The notes under the pieces: model-generated
Told to the model about the DNA's origin: nothing
The model's input: only the letters and a program-made list of their open reading frames with translations
Database searches by the model: none
DNA from: Dentipellis sp. KUC8613
Taxonomy: Eukaryota; Basidiomycota; Agaricomycetes; Russulales; Hericiaceae
Assembly: GCA_002286715.1 (NCBI GenBank)
Contig: NSJX01000010.1
Span: 475,244-539,243, forward strand
DNA: 64,000 nt
Reading direction: 5' to 3'
In this document: positions 54,948-64,000 of the stretch, piece by piece
Layout of the letters: each line of letters begins with the position of its first letter
How positions within the stretch are numbered: the stretch's first letter is position 1
Made by a program: the position numbers and the translations under genes

Positions 54948-57900
54948 TTAACAATGGCACGCCTTGCCCGCGAACGCAGGGACGCTCTTGGGATCCTTCC
55001 CGCCAGGCACGTCCATGGACGGATTCGCCGTGAAAAAGCTGGACGGCTTGAACGTCACGCGGAGGTGCTCGACGGGCATCCTGTGGGAAGGCACCAGTGT
55101 CAGCCCGTGCCAGCACAACAGACGTATAAATAAAGTGGAGCGCGGAACGAGATAAGGTCGGCGCAGTGGGAAGCAATCGCCTAAGGCGATGCTGGTCGAC
55201 CGCTAGGTTAGAGTTTGACAGCGCAGGCGCATGCGCAGGGTGATCCCCGGAGACAGTATGCCAGCCTGCGTGATGCCGGGCCCAAACCCAAACAGCGGGA
55301 GGGCGCAAAAACCCCGAGCACACCACGCGAGCACAGCAGCCCATCCCGACTCCGACTCTGTGCCGGCATCAAGGGCCCACGGCAGAGAGATAGGAAGAAA
55401 AGGAAAAGCAGAACATCAAAAGACACTCACACAGGCCAGTCCTCAGGCCGCGGTATATGCGTCGTGCCGACCGTCACATACACCAGCAGGTCCTGCGCCT
55501 CCAGGCTCTCCTCGCCGTCCGCCTTGAGCCACTTGGCGATGCTGTCCTCGGGCTCCTCGCGCGCCTGCGGCACATACTTGCCCGACGGCCACATGCGGCC
55601 GCCGAACTGGCCCTCGCGCTCGCGCAGCACCCAGAGCGGGTAGCGCGCAAACTTGGCGCGGCGCCCGACCCAGCCGTCCTCGCGCGCGAGGAACGGCGTC
55701 GCGCCGCCCTTCACGTTCACCGCGTACCCGGCCTGCAGGCCCGACGCGGCGTGCGTCCGCGCGGGGTTCACGATGCGCCAGCGCCGGTCGAGCGCCGCGT
55801 CCCATGCGCGCGCGCCCTCGGCCGCGGTGCGCACGACGCTGTGCTGCACCGCGAACGCGTTGCCGGCGAAGTTCTGCGCGGAGCCGGTCGGGTGCGGCGA
55901 GGGGTGCACGTCCGACTCGACGACGGAATTCGAGAGCCCGTCGATCATTGGGTCGATGCGGATGGAGAACATGTGCTGGTGGTTCTGCGCGTTGACGTTC
56001 GGTGCGACGTGCACACCGTACGGCGTGGGCTCGTTGTCGCCAGAGACGTAGACCTGCAGGATGCCCGTGAGTCGGACTTCGAGCTCGATCGTGCCGTCTT
56101 GGTAGAAGAAGTAATTCCAGATGTATTCTATGCAGGTGCGTTAGAGTGTGTGTCAGATGGGGTGACGAGCGGAGAACAGTTGAGTGCATACCGTAGTTGG
56201 CGAGCGTGCAGACCATGCTGACTACGAGACGACGACTGCGGACAGAATGCGAACGCCCCCCGACACGGTAGTCAGAGTGCTTCCAGAGGAGCCCGGCGTC
56301 CTCTTCATGAATGCAGATCACGTTCTTGATCTCGACGGCCGAACCGTCGTGGCCGACGTATGCACCGTCCTATCGTACAAGGTTCAGCATTCATCATCGG
56401 ACGAGAATCTCAAGAGGGCGTGAGTACTCACAAGATAGTGGATCTGGCCGAGACAGTCGCAGCCTAACGTGAGCTCATTCGCCATCGTACCCATACCATA
56501 CTCGCCACTGAATAGCACCATCCGGTAAGCAGCGGCCAAAAGAAGAAGAAAAGTCAACGCACGTGTCAAACGCGAATTTCCTGGGATGCGGGTGCTCAGG
56601 CGCACCATATGGCACGACCATCTCCGCCAGCGACAAGCGGTAGAAAATCGGGCGCAGCACACCATCGTCGTCATACGTGATCGCGGACAGCGCAATGCCC
56701 TCGCGGTGGCTGAACGCTATCCACACACAAACACCTCATCAGCACAGCTCCAACTCCCAACAAACAGAGAAACAAAACCACTCACCGATATGCATCTTCC
56801 ACTTCTGCCACGACAACACATTGCCGTCCATGACGAAGCTGACGCCCTCCGGCTGCACGACATGCAGCGGCTTCGGCGGCTCGCGCTGCTTGAACTCGCG
56901 GCCCTCGCGCTTCGCGTCCTCCGCCATCAGGTCGGGCAGGAAGTTGTCGTTCCGCATCGGCGGCGGCAGGCGCGGGCGGTTCGCGCTCTCGACGGCGTCC
57001 GAGCCCGCGAGCGGGGGCGGCTGCGTCGTCGAGACGGTGAGCCCGTCCGCCGTGTATGCGGCGGGGAAGTCGATGTGAATCACTTTGCCCGCGATCATGT
57101 CCACGACGGGGACGAAGTCCTGTGGGTGGAGGTGAGGAGGTGTGACTAAGGTAGGAAGGGTCAGACGTACCATGGGATGCGCGTAGAGGTTGTCGTGTTC
57201 GGACAGACGCGCGAAGAGCAGGGCCTGTTGGATGCGCTGCGAGAGAGGGAAGCGGGCGTCGTAGCCGACAGACCAGCCGTCGGCGAAGATCTGATGGGGT
57301 TCAATGCCTGCACATAGCAGAATAGAGCATAAGCATCCGCAAACATGACGAGCAAAGGGATTACACACCAACTTCCTTGGCGAGCTTGAGCACGCGCTCA
57401 TCCTTCTTGATGATATCCTCACATGCGAGAAGCTCGCCAGGCGAAAGCTGCGGCTGCTGGCCCTCCGGAAGCTTGTTGAGGACCTCGACTTCCCAGACTT
57501 TAGTTTCGGGGTTGAGTGCCACGATGCCGTTATATGCAGAACTAGGAGATCAATGAGTATCGGACATTACATGACGAAACGGTGGGGCTTACCCCTCGAC
57601 AACATCCACGAACTATACCCGTATATATCATTAGCACAGTAAAACGACATCACGCAAGTGAAGACTTGGGCTGCCCACCGCAATGAAGGATAGACCATGT
57701 CCCAAAGGGCGGTATTACAAGGCAGGCAGGACATCTGAGCACCAACCGCCCGCGCCCACACAGAACCCCGTTCCTCCGCCTCTGACTCGACCCAAACCAA
57801 AAGAACAGCACTCACATCGACTTCAGACTTCCTGATCAGTAGACCCTGCGGCTCCTGCGGCTTCTCTCCAGTCGCGAGGGGGATTCCGAGGTATGCGAGC

Positions 57901-58272
57901 ACATCGCGCTTAGGGGGTGGGAGGAGGTAATTTGTGATGAACCGAATGGCATTGATGCTCGTCTTCTCAGCGATATACCGACGCACGGCGAGAGACACGG
58001 CTAAAATCTGTAGGTCTGCATTAGCCACAACAAGGTAGAGCGAACGGACGGCAGAAATGGCACGATGGCACGATGGTACGATGGTGAGAAAGAACCACAC
58101 CACGCACCTCGTCAGCACTGAGCGGATCCAAAGGATGCTTCGGCCCCTGCGCCTTCGCCTTCGCCGCATCCAAGTCCGTCTTCACGCCCGTCGCCGTTCC
58201 AGGGGCAACACCCTCGGCCTTCGTCTCCGTGCTCGGGACAAAGCTCGGCGGGATCGAGTCGTTGGGCGCCAT
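54948..58272 (-). CDS. Copper amine oxidase (topaquinone type)
   Basis: About a dozen exons from ATG 58272 to TAA 54948, over 700 residues. N-terminal domains: HPLDPLSADEILAVSLAV and DGWSVGYDARFPLSQRIQQA. The catalytic domain starts near IAFSHREGIALSAITYDDDG, continues with GEYGMGTMANELTLGCDCLG, and contains CTLANYEYIW, whose Tyr is the topaquinone precursor in the N-Y-D/E motif. Copper ligands are visible: His-x-His in NHQHMFSIRID and the third His in VGTTHIPRPEDWPVMP. It oxidises primary amines to aldehyde, ammonia and H2O2, so fungi can use amines as nitrogen source. There is no signal peptide and no clear PTS1 (the end is ACHC), so location is open. An intron falls one base after the TPQ codon. 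Confidence 0.92.
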
Positions 58273-60000
58273 ATCCGCGATTGGACGATCTAATCAAACG
58301 CAATCGAGCGTGCTGTTTCTGGTGTTGTGCGGGGGTGCGGCTGTAATAGCAGCAGATAGATCCGTCGATGCGTCGAAGCACGGGGTCTGTAGGGATAACT
58401 GCACGCAGCGGCGGGCGTCGGTGAGTGCAGCTCGTTAGGCGCGCTGGCGGTGGGATTTATACCGCTGCTGCTGGGAGCCTAGATCCGCGATTTGACTTAG
58501 TTATCACGCCCCGTGCGGTGGGGGCCTGCGGAGGGAATTCAGACGGGCGACGGGCGTCTGCGTACGGCATTGCGCGCGCTTATCTTGGAGATAAGAAGCG
58601 CGTCGGTCATGTGATGCATGTGATCTCACCCGTAAGCAATAGGCGCCCGAGTCTTGGCTGGCGAGAGAACGCGCGCGGCTTGCTGCAGGCTTGTTGCGCA
58701 GAGAAGCGTGGGGCTGGATGGAAGCGGGATGCACGTGTGGCAGCCGCGTGGTTGCTGTAATGGAGAATGGGAGCCTCGAAAACAGACGATGTCGATGTAT
58801 GGCGAGGGCTGGCGTTCACCTTCTTGCATCAACGTTATCTTTGCAAACCGTATGTCAGGACACATCTCCTTGCTGGGCGCGTCCGCGGCTGACGGACGTC
58901 CGTATCGGTGACGGGATGTTCATTTGGCCGTTATCTACCTCTTTCACGCACGAGTGTTCGCACGGAGACAGGATAGGAAGTCGGCAAGTTTGCAAAGGGT
59001 GTGATGGGGGCTGGAAACCACAGCGAGCGTGCGTCATGGCGAGCGTTATGAATGTACCTGATGGGAAGAGAGGATGCGTTCTTGATTTGAAGGAGACATG
59101 ATTGCTTTCGTAGCTAGTATGGGCGTCCGAAGCTTACCTGCACCGAAAGGCGTGTTTGCCAATGTCGCCCTGCGTCCACGCGTCGCGCTGAACACCATAG
59201 ATAGAGCATATTTCTGGTCTTGTTCGGCTTCGGACTCCGTCGCCCGTAAGGCGAAGAAGCCGCCTGTATTGTCAGGCAACTGTTGCGCGGCCAATGTCGA
59301 AACAGCCCTGGAGGCCTGAATTCATCAGATAGGTGCGTGATGACGAGAGACCGGCAAAGCTCGCTGCGATAAGGACAATGCTTTGTCTTGTGAAAGTCCA
59401 ATCTGTGTCCGGGGAGGTGATTGCCAAAATCCTGAATCAGAGGTTCGCCAGAAGGAAGACGGGATGCCGGCTGTCATGCCGGGGTTCTGGATCACAATTT
59501 AAAGACAAAGATTAGGGAGAGACGATGATAGTAAACGATATATAGGAACTGAAAGATAGCAGCAGGAAGTGTGTGTCGCGACGAAAGAACGCGACGCGTT
59601 ACTGCGGCAATATTTTCTGGGTCACATGACCGTTCCACATGTGAAGTGACGTCACGCCTCTTGTGACCTGCATTTCGCCGTTCGGACCTTGAGGAGAACG
59701 TCTCCACGGTTGCTGTCCTCCGTAAGGTAGACGCGGAGGAGTACTATGTCATGGAATGCACTGCTATGTGCCAGCGAAGGGGCGTTCCTTGGAAAACACG
59801 TTTGGCCGTAACAGGAGGCGACGTCATACAAGCATTTTGTGGGGACCTCCTGTGTTGGAGTCCCGGTATATAATGTGGTTCTCCACTCGAAGGTATGTCC
59901 TACACTTTCCACCCACATCTTTATCACTGCACCACCTGCAAACAAATACTCCTCAAAACAATTGTTACAACCGGCCGTACTTTCAGATCTCCAGAACACA
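58273..60000. other. Intergenic (1.7 kb) with a TGACGTCA site
   Basis: No gene supported. A perfect TGACGTCA palindrome at 59647-59654 lies 350 bp before the small membrane-protein gene. GTATATAATGTGG at about 59868-59879 looks like its TATA box, 130 bp before the ATG. Confidence 0.5.
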
Positions 60001-60381
60001 ATGGTCTGTCCCACTCTCGACTTCGCGGTTTATTTGACATTCGCTAACCAGACTTGCTTCACCAGGGTTCCATATTCTCCGCAATAGGCTATGGCATTAA
60101 TGCCATCATCTCTGCCATCGCCGCAGTTATTGAGACCATTGTCGCTGTCATCACCACCGTGCGTCTACCTCTTTCCTCCCCTTTGGACCATCCACTAACT
60201 GCGTTCTCACCTGCAGATTATCGTCACAATAGTTGACGTTATCCTCGACATCCTCTGCTGTCGCTGCTGCTGCGGAGGCGCACGCACAGGAACACGCTCA
60301 GGCTACCGCAGCAGAGGATGGGGACGTCGCCGTGGCACGAGGGCAGGATACGGCGGTGGGTATGGGGCTACGACGTACTGA
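60001..60381 (+). CDS. Small hydrophobic membrane protein with Cys cluster, ATG-only first exon
   Basis: Exon 1 is the three bases ATG at 60001-60003, exon 2 is 60066-60158 and exon 3 is 60217-60381, for 86 residues. The mature frame reads MGSIFSAIGYGINAIISAIA, then repeated hydrophobic I/V-rich heptads, a Cys cluster (LDILCCRCCCGG) and a Gly/Arg/Tyr-rich tail. Similar 70-90 residue proteins, also beginning M-G-x-I, are frequent unannotated genes in Agaricomycetes. An N-terminal Gly after Met suggests possible myristoylation, and the Cys cluster possible palmitoylation. The split after ATG is required, because reading through from 60001 gives an unrelated frame that stops at 60085. Function unknown. 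Confidence 0.7.
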
Positions 60382-61014
60382 GTCTGTTGGTCGGTAAACT
60401 TATTCATGGCCCCACGATACCCACGCGCACACTCCACGAGTTTCTCCTTCACTGTAGCTGCGCCCGTTGAATCGTTATGTACCTTGTATCGTTAGTTGGG
60501 ACTCGAGGATCTGTGGAGAAGTTGTAGTGAACGTCTATAATTCTTTACCCATCGATATCTACTCATAATGCACTTTATGTTGTGGACTGTCGAGAAGTTG
60601 AAGGAAAAGATGTATAGCGCAAGCATCATTTATTAAAGGCGCGGTGACGTCATTGTATCGCTCCGGGCCGGCTCAAGGAAAGTGCCGGCCCGGGGGTGTT
60701 TAGAGTCGTTCAAGTTCACGACAACGAGAACAGTACAAAGGTCAGTTCTTCGAACCACGAACACCTGGTATGTAAGCCATTCAGTGTGGGATATTGAACT
60801 CTTTGTGATAGTCTAGACTGCTGGTGGTTTGCTTCAGGCAAGCTCCATGCGTAAGCATACATCACTGACTAATTGGAGCGGATACGAAAGGGCTGACGCA
60901 ACCTTTCCCGCCGAATTGAACTTGGGGTATATATACTCATCGGAACACTTTGCATCACCACCACAAGAGAGGAAGCTAATCGTATCCCATTTCATAGCGG
61001 TGTGAAAGCCAGAC
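60382..61014. other. Intergenic with TGACGTCA site
   Basis: No gene seen. A perfect TGACGTCA lies at 60645-60652. GGGGTATATATAC at about 60925-60937 is a likely TATA box of the SDR gene. Confidence 0.5.
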
Positions 61015-62248
61015 ATGTCTTCGAAGCCGATCTTCGTAGTTGCAGGTGTCGGAAACGCACTTGGTTCGTCTGTCTTCAGACCTCCTAACGCCTCTATTCG
61101 ATTGCTCACCCGCCATTGTGACGAGCAGGAACGGGAGGTGCAGCCGCGTACGTTATGCTTATTTTTGAATCGCCCTGCTGCATTCAATACCTGACACACG
61201 CATAGGCGCGCCTTCTCCCGCGCAGGCTACCGCGTCGCGCTCATCGCGCGCTCCAACACGAGCTCCTCTGACACGCTCAACAAGTTCGCACAAGAGCTCA
61301 GCACCGACGGAAACGAGGTCAATTCCGCTCTCCCTCTGCCAACGCTCACCACTCACCCTACCCTCCCCCCAGGCCGCAGCCTTCCCCATCCCCGCGTACA
61401 ACTACGCCTCCATGCACGACGCCTTCGCCTCCATCCGCACGCGCTGGCCCTCCACGCCGATCCGCGCCGCGCTCTGGAACGCGGGCCAGGGCGTGTTCAA
61501 GCCGTTCCTCGACGTGACCGAGGCGGACATCGCCGCGTCGCTCGAGACGAACGTCGCCGCCGCGTTCGCGTTCGCGCGCGAGGCGGTGCTCGCGTTCAAG
61601 GCGCAGGACATCGATGCGCGCGGCGCACGCGGCACGCTGGTGTTCACGGGCGCCACGGCTGGCACCAGGGGCAATGTCATGACGAGCGCGTTTGCGGCGG
61701 GCAAGTTTGGCGTGCGCGCGTTGGCGCAGAGTCTGGCGAAGGAGTTTGGGAGGGAGAATATCCATGTACGTGTTCTCTCGCTCCTTGTGCAGGTATGTGG
61801 GTGATTGACGACTGACGTGATGGATGATGGGTCACATAGGTTGCGCATGTGAGTAGGACATTGGCTTTTTTGAGTTTGCTCGTGCTCATATTACTTCGCA
61901 GGCCATCATCGACGGCAGTAAGTCTATACATCAACAGGCTATCCCCGTACTGACCATATGATTAGGCATCATGACAGACCGCCTCGCCGCATATGCCGAC
62001 CCGAAGACAGCGAATAATCCGGACTTGCACCTCAAGCCTGAGGACATCGCTGAGGTGCGCTCTCTCTTCTTTCCCCTCTTCTGATCGCCCCCTCACTCGC
62101 ATCACTAGGCGTACCTCTACCTCACGACCCAGCCGCGGTCAGCGTGGACCTGGGAATTGGACTGTACGTGTATCACGCTTGCTAGACGGGTTTGATGTAC
62201 TGATGGGCGTCTGTGGGCGCAGTGCGGCCTGCACATGAGAAGTGGTGA
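61015..62248 (+). CDS. Short-chain dehydrogenase/reductase-like protein, Phe in place of catalytic Tyr
   Basis: Nine exons (61015-61063, 61129-61147, 61206-61317, 61373-61765, 61840-61848, 61902-61917, 61966-62054, 62109-62163, 62223-62248) give 255 residues. The Rossmann start is VVAGVGNALGTGGAAARAF; the strand ALWNAG is the NAG motif. The usual active site YxxxK reads Phe167-AAG-Lys171 (SAFAAGKFG), so the catalytic Tyr is missing. Related fungal and bacterial SDR-like proteins with VAHAIIDG also carry Phe here, as I recall, so this may be a family trait and the protein may not be a classical oxidoreductase. Exons 5 and 6 are only 9 and 16 nt. Confidence 0.82.
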
Positions 62249-62612
62249 ATAGCAACAGGAACACGGTGGCGTGTCGATGGCTCTGTTCGTACAGCGGACA
62301 AGATGCATGTCTTCTTAGGTCTCGATGAATGCAAAGTCTTTTTTGTCTATGTGACGGACGTAGCAACTGCCCGCCAGCTGCGTCGTTACTTTGATGCCGT
62401 GTCAGTGTCACTCGGCCGACAATGGATCATTTAATAGGTGATCTACAGCGTCACTTTTTGACTATACGACAGACAGTGCGCGCACGGCGTATGAAGTCGG
62501 TAAATGGGCGTCAAGACGGACGAACGTGACGGTCTTCATTTGCGTACGGAGACGTTTATAAAACCGTCGGGCATCCTGCCCTGAGTCCAACTTTCTGTCC
62601 AATCGCCCGACG
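62249..62612. other. Intergenic
   Basis: 3' flank of the SDR-like gene and promoter of the Cys-rich gene; TTTATAAAA near 62554-62562 is a good TATA box about 55 bp upstream of 62613. Confidence 0.55.
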
Positions 62613-63440
62613 ATGCTCACCACATTCATTTTGCTCACCATCTCGCTCCTTACCCAAGGCTCGTCTCCGCCTTCCACCCTCACAAAGTCGTACTCATCCA
62701 CCCGCAGCATCCATCCTCCCGCGCCAAACAATCGACCCCACCTCCTTCCCTCCCGCTGTAAGCCCCCCTTGTCCCCACACATCACAACCTACCCATACTA
62801 TACTCACACCCCGCCCAGTGCCAATCAGCCTGCACAACCCCCATCACCCAGCTTGAAGGCTGCAGCGCGCCCTCATGCGTGTGCTCCGCGGCCCTCGCGC
62901 GCGGACTCACGGGCTGCATGAGCTGCATCGTGTCGCTGACGCCGAGTGCGACTGTCGTACAGGAGGGGCAGGCGTACCTCGACGGTCCGTCCTTGGTTCT
63001 TCTCCTTACTCTTTTCCCGGTGACTGATTACTAGAGAGGTTAGAGTATAGCTCGACGTGTGCGACGCAGGGGTTCAACGTCGGCGACTTGAGCGTGAGCG
63101 CAAGGCCCCTGCGCAACGCGTTCAAGTCTGAGTGATCTTCTTGCAGATCTCGAGCGGAGGCGCATCCGCCACCAACCCAACCCACACCCCAACCGCGGGC
63201 GCAGGTCAACCCTCTGCGAATACACCTCCACCCCCGGTCGATACCAGCGGCGACTTCGTCCCAGCACCGACGAGCACCAGCAGCCCCGAACCGGGCGGCG
63301 GCGGCCAGAATGGCGCTGGTATATCTGGGCTGGGCGCTGGGAAGAAAAACGCGGCGGTGTCGCGTCTGCGGGCGCGGGGTGGAGATATGGCTACGTGGAT
63401 CGTCGGGGTCGGCGCGGTGCTCCTGCTTTGGCTGCGGTGA
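62613..63440 (+). CDS. Secreted Cys-rich protein with GPI-type C-terminus
   Basis: The start ATG at 62613 encodes a hydrophobic signal (MLTTFILLTISLLTQGSS). After an intron ending at 62818 comes a Cys-rich domain: CQSACTTPITQLEGC, CVCSAALARGLTGC and MSCIVSLTPSA, followed by YSSTCATQGFNVGDLS in the next exon. A Thr/Pro/Ser/Gly-rich stalk and a C-terminal hydrophobic segment (WIVGVGAVLLLWLR) fit GPI attachment at the cell surface. About eight cysteines in the head recall small surface proteins of basidiomycetes, but spacing does not clearly match CFEM. The junction between the signal exon and the Cys domain is not resolved: the frame that reads IDPTSFPPA into the Cys domain differs by one base from the signal-peptide frame, so a small extra intron is likely. 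Confidence 0.6.
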
Positions 63441-63950
63441 AGTTTCTTCCTCGCTCTCATCGCTGTCTTCATCCTCATAATCGCTACCTCTCCTGGGGTC
63501 AAACGGATCGAATGCATTGAGATAACCATTTTGGCTGGACTCTGGGGCCGAGGCCCAGCTCCTCCTGAAGTAAAGCGATCACGTCCTCCTCGTCCTCTTT
63601 ACGCAGCTGTTTTCCATCCATATTGTAATTGTTGTAGAATCCAAGGATTAAAGAGGCATCGGCAGTCGCCTGAAAAGACATAGGCAAACTGAGTTCATAT
63701 TCGATTTGCTTGGACAAGCGCTGGGCTACATTCCACCACATCATCTGTTTTGTGACGGGAGGAGGATTGAAGATGTGTTGGGATAGTATCCAACGAGATC
63801 GTGTTCGACGGCATAGTCGTAAGCCACCTTGAGGTCGTGGACGGGAAATGCAAAGTGGACGAGAGGGGGATCTGGCCTCTGTTTGCATGGAAGGTATTTA
63901 TATTTCAGAATCGCCATGGGCTTGCGAGGGGCGTATTCCGCCGGAAATGT
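63441..63950 (-). pseudogene. Third, frameshifted copy of the acid-tailed family
   Basis: The minus strand from 63950 encodes the family core: EYAPRKPMAILKYKYLP, PDPPLVHFAFPVHDLK, then after a one-base loss near 63775 the continuation NPPPVTKQMMWWNVAQRL and DEEDVIALLQEELGLGP, and after a one-base gain near 63526 the acidic tail with GSDYEDEDSDESEEE. Exon 1 would lie right of the window. The two opposite shifts leave the middle out of frame, so I call it a pseudogene. It ends against the convergent Cys-rich gene. Confidence 0.75.
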
Positions 63951-64000
63951 CTATAGCGTGAACGAGATCAGAAGTTCCAGCTGATTTGTGGATCCAGTTA

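Noticed and set aside
1..64000. CRISPR arrays, operons, bacterial-type promoters or ribosome-binding sites
   Set aside because: Introns throughout and eukaryotic gene content; no spaced direct-repeat array was seen.

Overview
The window is nuclear DNA of an agaricomycete fungus (Basidiomycota), most likely a wood-decay lineage such as Polyporales. The reasons are dense genes cut by many 45-70 bp GT-AG introns, and families typical of that class: a DUF6535 membrane protein, a SigF-like NTF2 protein, a Whi2-like BTB protein, a small Cys-cluster membrane protein and a SNARE-free set of secreted enzymes. Exon models were built by hand from reading frames, splice sites and family motifs, so small boundary errors are possible.

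Left end (1-4.8 kb): the 5' part of a minus-strand Ty1/Copia retrotransposon (Gag frame, primer-binding site, LTR) sits inside the first exon of a sedolisin-type protease gene, of which only the first 53 codons remain. An EOS1-like N-glycosylation membrane protein follows. 7.7-11.5 kb holds a nine-exon DUF6535 gene whose body lies in a 3 kb tract with a single CpG. This is the most striking compositional feature of the window.

13-19 kb: a SigF-like NTF2 protein and a 12-exon flavin monooxygenase diverge from a short promoter with two TGACGTCA sites. Then comes a PD-(D/E)XK-like protein, head-to-head with a tandem pair (19.4-21.5 kb) of an acid-tailed family of unknown function. A third, frameshifted copy of that family lies at the right edge. 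22-28 kb is a nuclear housekeeping block: two tandem SUMO genes (one divergent), TFIIS, and the splicing factor PRP46.

29.7-42.8 kb: a secreted GH18 chitinase, two head-to-head copies of a tRNA-derived SINE with identical 197 bp arms, an F-box protein, mitochondrial tRNA-modifying MTO1, a small unknown gene 66 bp from a divergent DUF2470/DUF4499 membrane protein, and an NAD(P)-dependent reductase of the extended SDR type. 42.8-46.3 kb is low-complexity, gene-free DNA.

46.3-64 kb: MED25-like Mediator subunit diverging from a Whi2-like BTB gene, LTO1 (ribosome/Fe-S biogenesis adaptor), a copper amine oxidase, a tiny membrane protein whose first coding exon is only ATG, an atypical SDR, a Cys-rich secreted protein with a GPI-type tail, and the decayed third copy of the acid-tailed family. 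Most genes are ordinary single-copy cellular genes. The accessory signal lies in the Copia insertion, the CpG-free gene, the acid-tailed family with its nuclease-like neighbour, and the SINE palindrome.
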